64,000 bases of DNA from Citrobacter freundii (lineage in GTDB: Bacteria; Pseudomonadota; Gammaproteobacteria; Enterobacterales; Enterobacteriaceae), in NCBI RefSeq assembly GCF_029717145.1, contig NZ_CP099222.1, forward strand, positions 124,001 through 188,000. Reading direction: 5' to 3'. The notes beneath the pieces were generated by a model that had not been told where the DNA came from, did not search any database, and was given only the letters and a program-made list of their open reading frames with translations. This document shows positions 37,978 through 47,510 of this stretch, piece by piece. The translations under genes and the position numbers were made by a program. Numbering within the stretch: the stretch's first letter is position 1; every line of letters begins with the position of its first letter.

Positions 37978-38949
37978 TCCTGCTACCTGCGGATTCACAC
38001 AGTTCTTCTCGACGTTCCCTTGCAGTGCATCAATTAAGTTATCTACCGCACAGGCCGCCATGTTGTAGCGGGTTTCATGGGTTGCTGAACCAATATGCGG
38101 TAGCGCCACCACGTTTGGTAACGACAGCAGCGGGGAGTCTACCGGCAGAGGTTCCTGCTCAAACACATCCAGACCGGCGGCATGAATTTCCCCGCTTTGC
38201 AGGGCGGCAATCAGTGCGGTTTCGTCCACGACCGGGCCACGTCCAGCGTTGATGAAAATGGCGGAGGACTTCATTTTGGCGAACTGCGCGGCGCCAAACA
38301 GATGGTGAGTCTCATCCGTTAGCGGCAGGATCAGACAGACAAAATCCGATTCCTGCAACAGCGTATCCAGATTGCAGTAGCGCGCGTTGAAGCGCTCTTC
38401 CGCTTCCTTATGCTGGCGGCGTGCATTGTAGAGAATGGGCATGCCAAAGCCGAAATGGGCGCGTTGTGCCAGTGCGAGGCCGATGCGGCCCATACCGACA
38501 ATCCCCAACGTTTTGTGATGTACATCGGTGCCGAACCAATCCGGCCCGATGCTCTTGGTCCATTCACCTACTTTCACGCGTTCAGCCACCTCGACTACGC
38601 GGCGAGCCGTACTTAACACCAGTGCCATTATCGTATCCGCCACGGTTTCGGTCAGTACGGTTGGGGTGTGCATCAGTAAGACATTACGGGCGTTAAGCGC
38701 CTCGACGTCGAAATTGTCATAGCCTACGGAGATTGTTGAGGTTGCGCGCAGCCTGGGCATGTTCTCCAGCAGGGCGCTATTGACGGTTTCGCTGGAGCCC
38801 AGCAGACCTTCCGCACTGGCGAAGGCCTGCGCGTGCTGTGCGACCGTTTCCGGGCGCAGGTTAGGGACTTGAGTCACCGAAAAATGTGCTTCCAGGCGCT
38901 GCAGTAAATCGTCAGGTAACGCTTTGTAGAGAATAATGGACGGCTTCAT
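37975..38949 (-). CDS. ghrB: Glyoxylate/hydroxypyruvate/2-ketogluconate reductase GhrB (KguD role)
   Basis: A 324-residue D-isomer-specific 2-hydroxyacid dehydrogenase, the same length as E. coli GhrB. The Rossmann motif is [17 protein letters not shown]. Catalytic Arg lies in [11 protein letters not shown], Glu in [10 protein letters not shown], and the proton-donor His in [12 protein letters not shown]. In E. coli it stands alone. Here it is the last gene of a four-gene operon with a 2-ketogluconate kinase and transporter, 22 bases after the transporter stop. It therefore probably reduces 2-keto-6-phosphogluconate to 6-phosphogluconate, as KguD does in Pseudomonas. Confidence 0.93.
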   Translation of the reverse strand: MKPSIILYKALPDDLLQRLEAHFSVTQVPNLRPETVAQHAQAFASAEGLLGSSETVNSALLENMPRLRATSTISVGYDNFDVEALNARNVLLMHTPTVLTETVADTIMALVLSTARRVVEVAERVKVGEWTKSIGPDWFGTDVHHKTLGIVGMGRIGLALAQRAHFGFGMPILYNARRQHKEAEERFNARYCNLDTLLQESDFVCLILPLTDETHHLFGAAQFAKMKSSAIFINAGRGPVVDETALIAALQSGEIHAAGLDVFEQEPLPVDSPLLSLPNVVALPHIGSATHETRYNMAACAVDNLIDALQGNVEKNCVNPQVAG

Positions 38950-38971
38950 GCGAATCTCCGTAAGTTAAAAT

Positions 38972-40252
38972 TTAAGCGTGGCGTGCGCCAACCGGAATGC
39001 GGGTATTATTAGCAGGCTTAACAATCAGAGTTAGCCACACTGAGACAAAAAGCGCCACCCCCATAAAAATGTACGAGGCGGACGGGCTGCCGGTGGTGCC
39101 ATTGAGGTAGCCAACAAACCAGGAGCCAAAGAATGACCCCAGCGCGCCCATACTGTTAATCAGCGCCATGGCGCCCCCGGCGACGTTACGCGGCAGCATT
39201 TCAGGAATGATGGCGAAGAAGGGACCATACGGGGCGTACATCGCCGCACCGGCTATCACCAGCAGGGTGTAAGACATCCAGAAGTGGTCAGCGCCAACGG
39301 CCCAGGAGCCGATAAAGGCACACGCGGCGATCAGTAACAGCGGCCAGACAAACAGCTTACGGTTTTGCAGTTTGTCGGAAGCCCATGAGGCCAAAATCAT
39401 CGCGACGGTGGCGGCCAGATACGGGACCGATGAAAGCCAGCCCACTTCCACCATGCCGAGATTCGCGCCGCCGCTGCGGATAATTGACGGCAGCCACAAC
39501 ACAAAACCGTAAACGCCGATACTCCAGGTAAAATACTGCATACACAGCAGGATCACATTGCGTGAGCGGAAAGCCTCACCATAGTTACGCACGGCTTTAA
39601 TTCCCTGCTGCTCTTGTTCCAGCTGTGCCTGCAGCGCGCTTTTTTCGGACTCCGTCAGCCAGCCCACCTGGGAAGGTTTGTCTTTGACCAGCACCCACCA
39701 GCAGAACGCCCAGATGACGGCCGGAAAGCCTTCGATGATGAACATTTCACGCCAGCCGAGCGCCTGAATCAAATAACCCGAAACGACGGACATCCACAGC
39801 ACGGTGACCGGGTTACCGAGGATCAGGAAGGTGTTGGCGCGTGAACGCTCGGATTTGGTAAACCAGTTGCTGATATAAATCAGCATCGCGGGCATGACGG
39901 CGGCTTCTACGACGCCAAGAATAAAACGGATGGCGGCAAGCATGGGGATGTTACTGACCATTCCGGTCAGCGAGGCGCACCCGCCCCACAGGATCAGGCA
40001 GATAAAAATGAGTTTTCGTACGCTGCGGCGCTCGGCGTAAATTGCGCCTGGGATCTGGAAAAAGAAATAGCCGAGGAAAAACAGGGCACCCAGCAGGGAA
40101 GAGATCCCTTTGGTAATGCCAAGATCCTCGTTAATGCCTGCGGCGGAGGCGAAGCTGAAGTTCGCGCGGTCGAGATACGCCAGGCTGTACGTGATGAACA
40201 CGATTGGCATGATGTACCACCAGCGTTTTGCTGCATTGGTTGAGCTATTCAT
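38972..40252 (-). CDS. kguT: MFS anion:cation symporter, probable 2-ketogluconate transporter KguT
   Basis: A 426-residue, 12-helix transporter of the ACS family (phthalate/glucarate/tartrate permease type). It begins KRWWYIMPIVFITYSLAYLD, where YLDRANFSFA is the family's first-helix signature, and has RFILGVVEAAVMPAM in helix 4. It is third in the operon, after the kinase and the isomerase-like protein, and immediately upstream of ghrB. 2-Ketogluconate is the inferred substrate, from operon content that parallels kguEKTD. A different sugar acid remains possible. Confidence 0.8.
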   Translation of the reverse strand: MNSSTNAAKRWWYIMPIVFITYSLAYLDRANFSFASAAGINEDLGITKGISSLLGALFFLGYFFFQIPGAIYAERRSVRKLIFICLILWGGCASLTGMVSNIPMLAAIRFILGVVEAAVMPAMLIYISNWFTKSERSRANTFLILGNPVTVLWMSVVSGYLIQALGWREMFIIEGFPAVIWAFCWWVLVKDKPSQVGWLTESEKSALQAQLEQEQQGIKAVRNYGEAFRSRNVILLCMQYFTWSIGVYGFVLWLPSIIRSGGANLGMVEVGWLSSVPYLAATVAMILASWASDKLQNRKLFVWPLLLIAACAFIGSWAVGADHFWMSYTLLVIAGAAMYAPYGPFFAIIPEMLPRNVAGGAMALINSMGALGSFFGSWFVGYLNGTTGSPSASYIFMGVALFVSVWLTLIVKPANNTRIPVGARHA

Positions 40253-40316
40253 AGACTGCCCTCTGGTTATGCTGTTACGCCGCCTCTGTATGTAGGGTAC
40301 AGAGTGGGCCGGGGGT

Positions 40317-41255
40317 TTATTCCGCTAATTGTTCACGTGTGGGTAATCCTTCACTGTCGCCCTGAACCTGTATGGCCAGGGCGCCAATTTTATTGCCTCG
40401 GGCCACCGCCTGATGCAGTGAGTGCCCTTCCAGCAGGGCGCTGATGACGCCGACCGCAAAGCCATCACCCGCACCGACGGTATCGACCACGTTGTCGACC
40501 TTCACCGGTGCGACGCAGCCCTGCTCGCCGTTGGCTGTCTTATACCAGGCGCCATCGGCACCCGTTTTAACAATCACTGCCTTCACGCCGTGGCGCAGAT
40601 AAAAGTCAGCGATGCCTTCAGGCGTCTGTTGTCCCGTCAAAATCATGCCCTCTTTTAACCCCGGCAGAACCCAGTCGGCCTGGAATGCGAGTCGGTTGAG
40701 TTTCTCCACCATCTCCGCTTCGCTGTTCCACAGCACCGGGCGTAAATTGGGATCGAACGAGATAGTCTTTCCCTGGGCTTTCATGGTGCGGGCGGTATGG
40801 GCCAGCAGTTCGTAAGAACTGGCGGACAGCGCTGCCGCCACGCCACTCAGGTGCAGGTGGCGTGCGCTGGAGAAGTACGCTTCGTGATAATCCTCCATGC
40901 CAAGATGGCTGGCGGCTGAGCCTTTGCGAAAATATTCCACGATGGGATCGGTTCCATTTTCGACTTTAGATTTCAGCTGAAAGCCGGTTGCGTAGCGTCC
41001 ATCCTGGGTGACTCCCTGCGCATCAATCCCTTCTTTTTCCAGCGACTTAATAATAAATCGGCCAAAACTGTCGTGACCTACGCGACTCACCCAGCCGACC
41101 TTCAGGCCCAGACGGGCAAGGCCGGTTGCCACGTTAAGCTCTGCGCCCGCGACCCGTTTGATAAATGTCTCTACATCCGCCAGTTCGCCGGTTTGCGTGG
41201 CGACAAACATCGTCATTGCTTCGCCAATGGTGACGACATCCAGTGAATTTTTCAT
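40317..41255 (-). CDS. kguK: PfkB-family sugar kinase, probable 2-ketogluconate kinase KguK
   Basis: A 312-residue ribokinase-type enzyme. The first PfkB signature region is AGAELNVATGLARLGLKVGW. The second, DTVGAGDGFAVGVISALLEG, contains the catalytic Asp and anion hole. It resembles 2-keto-3-deoxygluconate kinases; position in a kguE-K-T-D-like operon points to 2-ketogluconate phosphorylation at C6. The gene begins 3 bases after kguE ends, so translation is probably coupled. Confidence 0.82.
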   Translation of the reverse strand: MKNSLDVVTIGEAMTMFVATQTGELADVETFIKRVAGAELNVATGLARLGLKVGWVSRVGHDSFGRFIIKSLEKEGIDAQGVTQDGRYATGFQLKSKVENGTDPIVEYFRKGSAASHLGMEDYHEAYFSSARHLHLSGVAAALSASSYELLAHTARTMKAQGKTISFDPNLRPVLWNSEAEMVEKLNRLAFQADWVLPGLKEGMILTGQQTPEGIADFYLRHGVKAVIVKTGADGAWYKTANGEQGCVAPVKVDNVVDTVGAGDGFAVGVISALLEGHSLHQAVARGNKIGALAIQVQGDSEGLPTREQLAE

Positions 41256-41258
41256 GTG

Positions 41259-42008
41259 TTACTCCTCGCGTAGCAGTTCGACGTAGTGACGGGTCACCGC
41301 CGCTAAGTCGTGCCCTTCCAGGGGGAATTCAATGCCGCGCGGGACGTCCGTGGGCAGCGTGTTTAACAGTGCCAGCCAGCGCGGGTCTGCCCGATCGGGC
41401 GCAACGGCACGGAAGCTGTCGAGATGCGGAGTGGCAGCCTTCACATGGATATACCCCACGGTTGAGGCGAGCGTCTGCGCGGCGTCTTCAGGGGAGTCGC
41501 CGACCCACAGCCAGTTGCCCATATCAAAGGTCAGGGATACCGGCAGATCCTGCTTCTGGCAGGCATCCCTGAAGTGCAGCATAGACTGCAGTCGTCCACA
41601 GGACGTTTGATCGTTCTCGACCACCAGTTCCATACCGCTGTCGTTGAGCCACTCACGCAGTGTGTCGAATTGCTGAGTATGGGAAAAATGACCCAGAGAG
41701 ACTTTTAACCATAACGCCTGCAACGTTTGGGCTTCCTGAAGGAGCGCTGGCAGGTGGGGATTGAGATGACCATCTTGTAGAAATAGCGGTTCTGGCGCGG
41801 AGTAGCAGGCCAGCAGGCCGAAGATTTCAATCGCGGATGCCAGGGTTGGCAGCGTTTTAAGCTCGGCATCGCTCAGCATTTCGCGGCGGATTTCAACGCC
41901 GTCAGCTCCGGCTTCAGCAATAATAGGCAGCATGGCAGTTTGCCCGCCTGCTGCATGCACCTGGTCGTAACCGTAAGCAGCGGTGACCACCATAATTTTT
42001 CTTTTCAT
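41259..42008 (-). CDS. kguE: TIM-barrel isomerase/epimerase-like protein KguE
   Basis: A 249-residue xylose isomerase-like / AP endonuclease 2-family TIM barrel. Metal-ligand positions are suggested by ADGVEIRREML, MELVVENDQTSCG, SLTFDMGNWLWVG and VGYIHVKAA. It is the first gene of the operon, directly behind the operator-promoter at 42033-42061. KguE proteins accompany 2-ketogluconate kinases, but their exact reaction is not established. The start ATG is at 42008. Confidence 0.8.
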   Translation of the reverse strand: MKRKIMVVTAAYGYDQVHAAGGQTAMLPIIAEAGADGVEIRREMLSDAELKTLPTLASAIEIFGLLACYSAPEPLFLQDGHLNPHLPALLQEAQTLQALWLKVSLGHFSHTQQFDTLREWLNDSGMELVVENDQTSCGRLQSMLHFRDACQKQDLPVSLTFDMGNWLWVGDSPEDAAQTLASTVGYIHVKAATPHLDSFRAVAPDRADPRWLALLNTLPTDVPRGIEFPLEGHDLAAVTRHYVELLREE

Positions 42009-42032
42009 GGAAACTCCAAATCGTGCGTTCTT

Positions 42033-42061
42033 GCTATAACGCTAGATGGAACCGGTTCCAA
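42033..42061 (-). promoter_or_regulatory. kgu operon promoter with a PtxS-like operator
   Basis: On the minus strand TTGGAA (42056-42061) and TATAGC (42033-42038) are 17 bases apart. The perfect 14-bp palindrome TGGAACCGGTTCCA (42047-42060) overlaps the -35 box. Pseudomonas PtxS, the LacI-type repressor of 2-ketogluconate genes, binds TGAAACCGGTTTCA, which differs at two symmetric bases. The regulator encoded next door is the expected binder. Confidence 0.78.
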
Positions 42062-42108
42062 AGAAAAGACTATGATGCCGAATTTATGATCACCATCACG
42101 AAGGAAAT

Positions 42109-43125
42109 TTAACGGGCGGTAGACCCGCGAACGATCAGCTCACCGGAGAAAACCTGTTCCTGAACAGCATCCGATTTACCATCGATCCGGCGTACAACCT
42201 GCTCGACGGCGGTATAGCCAATCTGCCAGGTGGGCTGTTTCAGGGTGGTGATGCCGACGCCAGCCAGTTCGGCCCATTCCAGTTCGTCAAAACCGAGCAG
42301 GCCGATGTCGCTGCCCCAGTTGAGGCCAATACGCTTCAGCGAGCGGGCCACCTGCAGCGTGAGCGCGCCGTTGGCAGAGATAACGGCCTTACGCATTCCG
42401 CGATGCTGCTGATGAAACTGACGCAGCGTGTCATCCAGTTGCGTATTTTCCGCCAGCGAAACCTCAGCATTTTCGGCGATAACGCCGGGATATCGCGCCA
42501 GCGTGGCGCGAAAAGCAGTCAGACGTTCGCGTCGGGTGTTAACCATCCCCAACGGCTCGCTGAGGAACAGAATAGCTTCGAAGCCTTGTTCAATCAGGTG
42601 CTCAGTGGCAACTGTCGCCGCCTGGGTGTTATCCAGACCGACCATATCACAGGCGAAATCCGGAATTTTACGATCAATCAACACCATCGGTAGTGCAGAC
42701 TGTTGCAGGCGGTTCAGCCCTTCTTCGCGCATGCCGACGGCATTCACCACAATCCCCTCAACCTGATAGCTGCGCAGCAGATCGAGATAATGCAGCTCCT
42801 GGTCCACTTCGTTGTTGGTATTACAGACCAGCGGGGTAAAGCCTTTTTCGCGACAGGCAGCTTCGATACCGCTTAACACGTTAACGGAGTAGGGGTTGGT
42901 AATGTCGGCGATAATCAGGCCTATCAGGCGGGTACGGCCATGCTTCAGGCCTCGTGCCATCAGGCTGGGGCGATAGTCGAGTTCGGCAATGGCGTGTTCA
43001 ATGCGGGCCAACAGCGCGTCGGAAAGCAGATGCTTCTCACCGTTGAGGTAGCGTGAAATGCTGGTCTTACCCGTTTTTGCAGCTTTCGCCACATCGCTGA
43101 TGGTGGCACGTGTTGATTTGCTCAT
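42109..43125 (-). CDS. LacI-family repressor, PtxS-like
   Basis: A 338-residue repressor. The N-terminal HTH is ATISDVAKAAKTGKTSISRY, with the hinge helix near RPSLMARGLKHGRT. The periplasmic-binding-like core runs from LIGLIIADITNPY onward. The start is ATG 43125 (MSKSTRATISDV); the upstream in-frame Met at 43155 precedes the conserved region without similarity. It lies immediately upstream of the kgu genes on the same strand with a 100-base gap holding a LacI-type operator. The inferred effector is 2-ketogluconate or its phosphate. Confidence 0.82.
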   Translation of the reverse strand: MSKSTRATISDVAKAAKTGKTSISRYLNGEKHLLSDALLARIEHAIAELDYRPSLMARGLKHGRTRLIGLIIADITNPYSVNVLSGIEAACREKGFTPLVCNTNNEVDQELHYLDLLRSYQVEGIVVNAVGMREEGLNRLQQSALPMVLIDRKIPDFACDMVGLDNTQAATVATEHLIEQGFEAILFLSEPLGMVNTRRERLTAFRATLARYPGVIAENAEVSLAENTQLDDTLRQFHQQHRGMRKAVISANGALTLQVARSLKRIGLNWGSDIGLLGFDELEWAELAGVGITTLKQPTWQIGYTAVEQVVRRIDGKSDAVQEQVFSGELIVRGSTAR

Positions 43126-43189
43126 CGCTGATTTCCCTGAATTTAGTGTGAACACCTTATCGTGAAAATCAACGATGGCAAGTGCTTCA

Positions 43190-43220
43190 TGCCGGATAAG
43201 GCGCAGCCTGTCTCCGGCAC
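43190..43220. repeat. REP-like palindromic unit
   Basis: GCCGGATAAGGCGCAGCCTG followed by TCTCCGGC forms a REP-type stem between yiaD and the LacI-family gene. Confidence 0.65.
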
Positions 43221-43226
43221 AAAACG

Positions 43227-43889
43227 TTACTGAATTGGACTCAACGTGATTTCTACGCGGCGGTTTTGTGCTTTACCTTCCGCGGTGCTGTTGCTGGCTA
43301 TTGGATTCGCCGGGCCCATTCCACGGGTGCGGATACGGTTAGCTTCCACACCCTGAGTGATCAGGGCGCTGGCAACGGAGTCCGCACGCTGCTGTGACAG
43401 ACGCATGTTCAGATCCTGGCTGCCGGTGCTGTCGGTGAAGCCCAATACGTTGACCGCGGTTTTATTGTACTCTTTCAGCACCATAGCCACGCCGGTCAGG
43501 GTGTTGGCCCCGGCAGGTTTCAGGTTGGCGCTGCTGCTGTCGAAGGTGACGTTGTTGGGCATATTCAGAATGATGTTATCGCCACTGCGCGTCACGCTCA
43601 CGCCGGTTCCCTGCATTTTTTCGCGAAGTTTTGCTTCCTGCACGTCCATGTAGTAACCGATACCACCACCCACGGCGGCCCCTGCGGCTGCGCCAATCAA
43701 CGCGCCTTTGCCGCGATCTTTCTTCGACGAGGAGAGCGCGCCAATGCCCGCACCCACCAGCGAACCAATGCCCGCCCCCATGCCGGATTTACCCGCTTCG
43801 CGTTCACCGGTGTAAGGGTTTGTTGTGCAGCCAGAAACCGCCAAGGCGCCGCTCACGATGGCAGCAATCACAAATACACGTTTCTTCAT
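43227..43889 (-). CDS. yiaD: OmpA-family lipoprotein YiaD
   Basis: A 220-residue outer-membrane lipoprotein. The lipobox is LAVSGC (Cys 21). A glycine-zipper segment follows (GAGIGSLVGAGIGALSSSKK and GALIGAAAGAAVGGGIGYYM). The C-terminal domain is OmpA-like and peptidoglycan-binding (VNVLGFTDSTGSQDLNMRLS, then RIRTRGMGPANPIASN and RRVEITL). E. coli YiaD can suppress loss of BAM assembly factors when altered. It is transcribed alone, divergent from bisC. Confidence 0.93.
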   Translation of the reverse strand: MKKRVFVIAAIVSGALAVSGCTTNPYTGEREAGKSGMGAGIGSLVGAGIGALSSSKKDRGKGALIGAAAGAAVGGGIGYYMDVQEAKLREKMQGTGVSVTRSGDNIILNMPNNVTFDSSSANLKPAGANTLTGVAMVLKEYNKTAVNVLGFTDSTGSQDLNMRLSQQRADSVASALITQGVEANRIRTRGMGPANPIASNSTAEGKAQNRRVEITLSPIQ

Positions 43890-44049
43890 CTTAATTCCTT
43901 AATGACTTTTTTATTCTTTACCACAGCGACTGTGGCGGTTGATTATGACGTGTGAACATGAAGAAAATTCCAGGGAAGACTCTGAAATTTGTAAGTAACA
44001 TTGAACGGCATAATAAATAAGCCGTCACATCGCATTCAGGAGCGCCATC

Positions 44050-46383
44050 TTGGCTAATTCACCCGCACATTACTCGGTATTAACCGCCGCCCACTGGGGA
44101 CCCATTCTTGTTGAAACCGATGGCGACACGGTTTTCTCCTCGCGTGGCGCATTGCCCACTTCACAGCCCAATTCGTTGCAGACCGTGGTGCGCGATCAGG
44201 TACACAGCAAAACGCGGGTGCGTTTTCCGATGGTGCGTAAAGGCTTTCTGGCCTCGCCGGAGGCCCCACAGGGTGTGCGCGGGCAGGATGAGTTTGTCCG
44301 TGTCAGTTGGGATGAGGCGCTGAATCTGATCCATACCCAGCATAAGCGTATTCGCGACAGTTACGGTCCGTCCTCCATTTTTGCCGGTTCGTACGGTTGG
44401 CGTTCGAACGGTGTGTTACACAAGGCCGCGACCCTGCTGCAGCGGTATATGGCGCTGGCGGGTGGTTATACCGGCCATTTGGGGGATTACTCAACGGGGG
44501 CGGCGCAGGCCATCATGCCGTACGTCGTGGGCGGGAACGAAGTCTATCAGCAGCAGACCAGTTGGCCCGTCGTACTGGAGCACAGCGACGTGGTGGTGCT
44601 TTGGAGCGCGAATCCGCTCAACACCCTGAAGATTGCCTGGAACGCCTCTGATGAGCAGGGGCTCGCGTACTTTGAGGCGTTACGCAACAGCGGTAAACGC
44701 CTGATCTGCATTGATCCGATGCGATCGGAGAGCGTGGATTTCTTTGGTGACAAAATGGAGTGGGTCGCCCCGCATATGGGTACCGATGTCGCCCTGATGC
44801 TCGGCATTGCCCATACGCTGGTGGAAAACGGCTGGCACGACGAGGCGTTTCTTGCCCGCTGTACCACCGGTTATGAACGATTTGCCGACTATCTGGTGGG
44901 GAAATCCGATGATGTCGCCAAAACGGCAGAGTGGGCTGCGGAGATTTGTGGTGTACCTGCGGCGAAAATACGTGAACTGGCAGAAATATTTCACCAAAAT
45001 ACCACCATGCTGATGGCCGGGTGGGGTATGCAACGTCAGCAGTATGGTGAACAAAAGCACTGGATGATCGTCACGTTGGCCGCCATGCTTGGGCAAATTG
45101 GCACGCCTGGCGGTGGTTTTGGTCTCTCTTATCATTTTGCTAACGGCGGCAATCCGACGCGTCGCGCGGCGGTGCTCGCCTCCATGCAGGGGAGCGTAAA
45201 AGGTGGCACCGATGCGGTGGATAAAATCCCGGTTGCGCGCATCGTTGAGGCTCTGGAGAACCCCGGAGGGTTCTACCAACACAACGGTATGGACCGCCAT
45301 TTCCCGGATATCCGTTTTCTCTGGTGGGCGGGCGGGGCAAACTTCACCCATCATCAGGATACCAATCGTCTGATTCGCGCCTGGCAAAAGCCAGAGCTGG
45401 TGGTGATCTCCGAGTGTTTCTGGACTGCGGCGGCGAAGCATGCCGATATCGTTTTGCCCGCCACCACCTCTTTTGAGCGTAACGACCTCACCATGACTGG
45501 TGATTATAGTAACCAGCATCTGGTACCGATGAAGCAGGTTGTGCCGGCACGCGATGAGGCGCGTAATGATTTTGATGTCTTTGCTGAACTCAGCGAGCGC
45601 TGGGAGCAGGGCGGGTATGAACGGTTTACGGAAGGCAAAAGCGAGCTGGAATGGCTGGAGACCTTTTACAAGATTGCCGGGCAGCGCGGGGCCAGCCAGC
45701 AGGTGACGTTGCCGCCCTTTGCCGAGTTCTGGCAGGCCAACAGGCTTATCGAAATGCCGGAAAGTGCCGTCAACGCGCAGTTTATTCGCTTTGCTGATTT
45801 TCGCCGTGACCCGCAGGCGCATCCGCTGAAAACTGACAGCGGCAAAATCGAAATCTACTCGCAGAAGATTGCAAGTTACGGCTACGCGGATTGTGCAGGG
45901 CACCCGATGTGGCTGGCGCCGGATGAATGGTTCGGTAATGCTGAGCCCGAGCAATTACAGGTGCTGTCGGCCCATCCGGCGCACCGTTTGCACAGCCAGT
46001 TGAATTACAGCACGTTACGCGAGCAGTACGCGGTGGCGGATCGCGAGCCGGTGACCATTCACCCGCAGGATGCGAGGGCGCGGGGGATTGCCGATGGCGA
46101 CACGGTCAGGGTGTGGAATCATCGCGGGCAAATTCTGGCCGGGGCGGTGGTGACGACAGGCATCAAAGCGGGCGTGATTTGTATTCACGAGGGCGCCTGG
46201 CCAGATTTGGACCTGTCCGCAGGGGGTATTTGTAAGAATGGCGCGGTGAATGTGCTGACCTGCGATCTCCCCAGCTCGAAGCTGGGGAATGGCTGCGCGG
46301 GCAACACCGCGCTGGCGTGGCTGGAAAAGTACACCGGGCCCGCACTGGCGCTTACGGCGTTTGATCCGCCTGCCAGTTCATAA
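44050..46383 (+). CDS. bisC: Biotin sulfoxide reductase
   Basis: A 777-residue molybdoenzyme, the same length as E. coli BisC, of the DMSO reductase family. It reduces biotin sulfoxide and methionine sulfoxide in the cytoplasm. It has no Tat signal and no N-terminal Fe-S cysteine motif, as expected. Molybdopterin-binding motifs include [28 protein letters not shown] with the Ser ligand of Mo, and the C-terminal [14 protein letters not shown]. The start codon is TTG (44050), with CAGGAG upstream. Its 3' end overlaps yiaC on the other strand by 32 bases. Confidence 0.95.
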   Translation: MANSPAHYSVLTAAHWGPILVETDGDTVFSSRGALPTSQPNSLQTVVRDQVHSKTRVRFPMVRKGFLASPEAPQGVRGQDEFVRVSWDEALNLIHTQHKRIRDSYGPSSIFAGSYGWRSNGVLHKAATLLQRYMALAGGYTGHLGDYSTGAAQAIMPYVVGGNEVYQQQTSWPVVLEHSDVVVLWSANPLNTLKIAWNASDEQGLAYFEALRNSGKRLICIDPMRSESVDFFGDKMEWVAPHMGTDVALMLGIAHTLVENGWHDEAFLARCTTGYERFADYLVGKSDDVAKTAEWAAEICGVPAAKIRELAEIFHQNTTMLMAGWGMQRQQYGEQKHWMIVTLAAMLGQIGTPGGGFGLSYHFANGGNPTRRAAVLASMQGSVKGGTDAVDKIPVARIVEALENPGGFYQHNGMDRHFPDIRFLWWAGGANFTHHQDTNRLIRAWQKPELVVISECFWTAAAKHADIVLPATTSFERNDLTMTGDYSNQHLVPMKQVVPARDEARNDFDVFAELSERWEQGGYERFTEGKSELEWLETFYKIAGQRGASQQVTLPPFAEFWQANRLIEMPESAVNAQFIRFADFRRDPQAHPLKTDSGKIEIYSQKIASYGYADCAGHPMWLAPDEWFGNAEPEQLQVLSAHPAHRLHSQLNYSTLREQYAVADREPVTIHPQDARARGIADGDTVRVWNHRGQILAGAVVTTGIKAGVICIHEGAWPDLDLSAGGICKNGAVNVLTCDLPSSKLGNGCAGNTALAWLEKYTGPALALTAFDPPASS

Positions 46384-46792
46384 TCCACGTGGGGTGATGC
46401 GTCTCTTCCTGCCATGCGCTGTCTTCAATACGAAAACCCAGCGCATGGTAGAAATTCACCGCCGACTGGTTCTTCTGATAAACCTCAAGGCTGAGCAACG
46501 AAAAGCGCTGCTGGACATGCTGCACCAGCGCTTTGCCGATCCCGCTTCTGATGGCGGTAGGTTCAACAAACAGTGCGCCCAAAAAGCGCGCTTCCATCAC
46601 GCTGGCAAAGCCTTTGAGCTGGCCGCTTTCCTCCCATACCCAGGTTTGTGCTGCGGGCAGGTAGACATCGCGTACGATGGGTTCACTCTCACGCCAGTAG
46701 CGTTCTTCAATAAACGGATGAGCATAAATCGTGCTATCCATCCACAGCGCTAGAATCGGCGCCAGATCGTCAGGCGTTGATTGGCGAATCAT
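46352..46792 (-). CDS. yiaC: GNAT-family acetyltransferase YiaC
   Basis: A 146-residue N-acetyltransferase of the GNAT fold. The acetyl-CoA pyrophosphate loop is [15 protein letters not shown], and [19 protein letters not shown] is motif B. E. coli YiaC has been reported to acetylate protein lysines. The start ATG 46792 is chosen for the family length; the longer frame to 46885 lies inside tag. The first 23 bases overlap the end of tag, so the two are coupled, and the 3' end overlaps bisC. Confidence 0.93.
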   Translation of the reverse strand: MIRQSTPDDLAPILALWMDSTIYAHPFIEERYWRESEPIVRDVYLPAAQTWVWEESGQLKGFASVMEARFLGALFVEPTAIRSGIGKALVQHVQQRFSLLSLEVYQKNQSAVNFYHALGFRIEDSAWQEETHHPTWIMNWQADQTP

Positions 46793-47351
46793 GTTGACCC
46801 TCCGGGTAGCAAATACAGCCGGTGACATGGTCGTTGACCAGCCCGCATGCCTGCATAAAGGAGTAACAGATGGTGGTGCCGACAAACTTAAAGCCGCGCT
46901 TTTTTAACGCTTTTGAGAGCGCGTCAGACGCAGGGGTTGAGGTGGGGATGTCGCTCAGGCTGGCGGCGCGCGTCAGCTGCGGTTGATGATCAACGAACGA
47001 CCAGACAAACTCGCTAAACGGTTCGCCGTTTTGCGCCATCGCCAGGTAGGCGCGTGCGTTGCCTATAATGGCCTGAATTTTCCCTCGATGACGAATAATA
47101 CCGGCATCCAGCACCAGCCTTTCGACATCATCTTCGGTCATCGCGGCAACGGCGACGGGATCGAAATGGTGGAAAGCATGACGATAGTTTTCCCGTTTCT
47201 TCAGGACGGTTATCCACGATAACCCCGCCTGCTGCCCCTCCAGACAGATCATCTCGAACAGCTTTTGACCATCGGTTTCGGGGACACCCCACTCCTTGTC
47301 GTGATAGGCAATGTATAGTGGATCCTGACTGACCCAGCCGCAACGCTGCAT
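46770..47351 (-). CDS. tag: 3-methyladenine DNA glycosylase I
   Basis: A 193-residue constitutive glycosylase that removes 3-methyladenine from alkylated DNA. The zinc snap uses Cys4 (MQRCGW), His17 (AYHDKEW) and the His/Cys of NDHVTGCICY near the C-terminus. The HhH-like core contains LFEMICLEGQQAGLSWITVL and DAGIIRHRGKIQAIIGNARA. It is slightly longer than E. coli Tag (187) because of its tail. It is followed by an overlapping yiaC. Confidence 0.97.
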   Translation of the reverse strand: MQRCGWVSQDPLYIAYHDKEWGVPETDGQKLFEMICLEGQQAGLSWITVLKKRENYRHAFHHFDPVAVAAMTEDDVERLVLDAGIIRHRGKIQAIIGNARAYLAMAQNGEPFSEFVWSFVDHQPQLTRAASLSDIPTSTPASDALSKALKKRGFKFVGTTICYSFMQACGLVNDHVTGCICYPEGQHDSPINA

Positions 47352-47510
47352 ATTCTTCCTCGCTGTTTTTACTGGCGTAAAAATTTCATTCGGCTCGCCT
47401 TGACGCGCCCGCTAAAAAGACAATATTTAATACAGGGCCTAATGTGCCCGATATCCTTCACACAATGACAATAATATCGCCGAATTCGGCTCTTTTCTGG
47501 AGTCGCGTTG

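Noticed and set aside
44680-45954. 424-codon antisense frame inside bisC
   Set aside because: Overlaps a clear molybdoenzyme gene; no domain or ribosome site.
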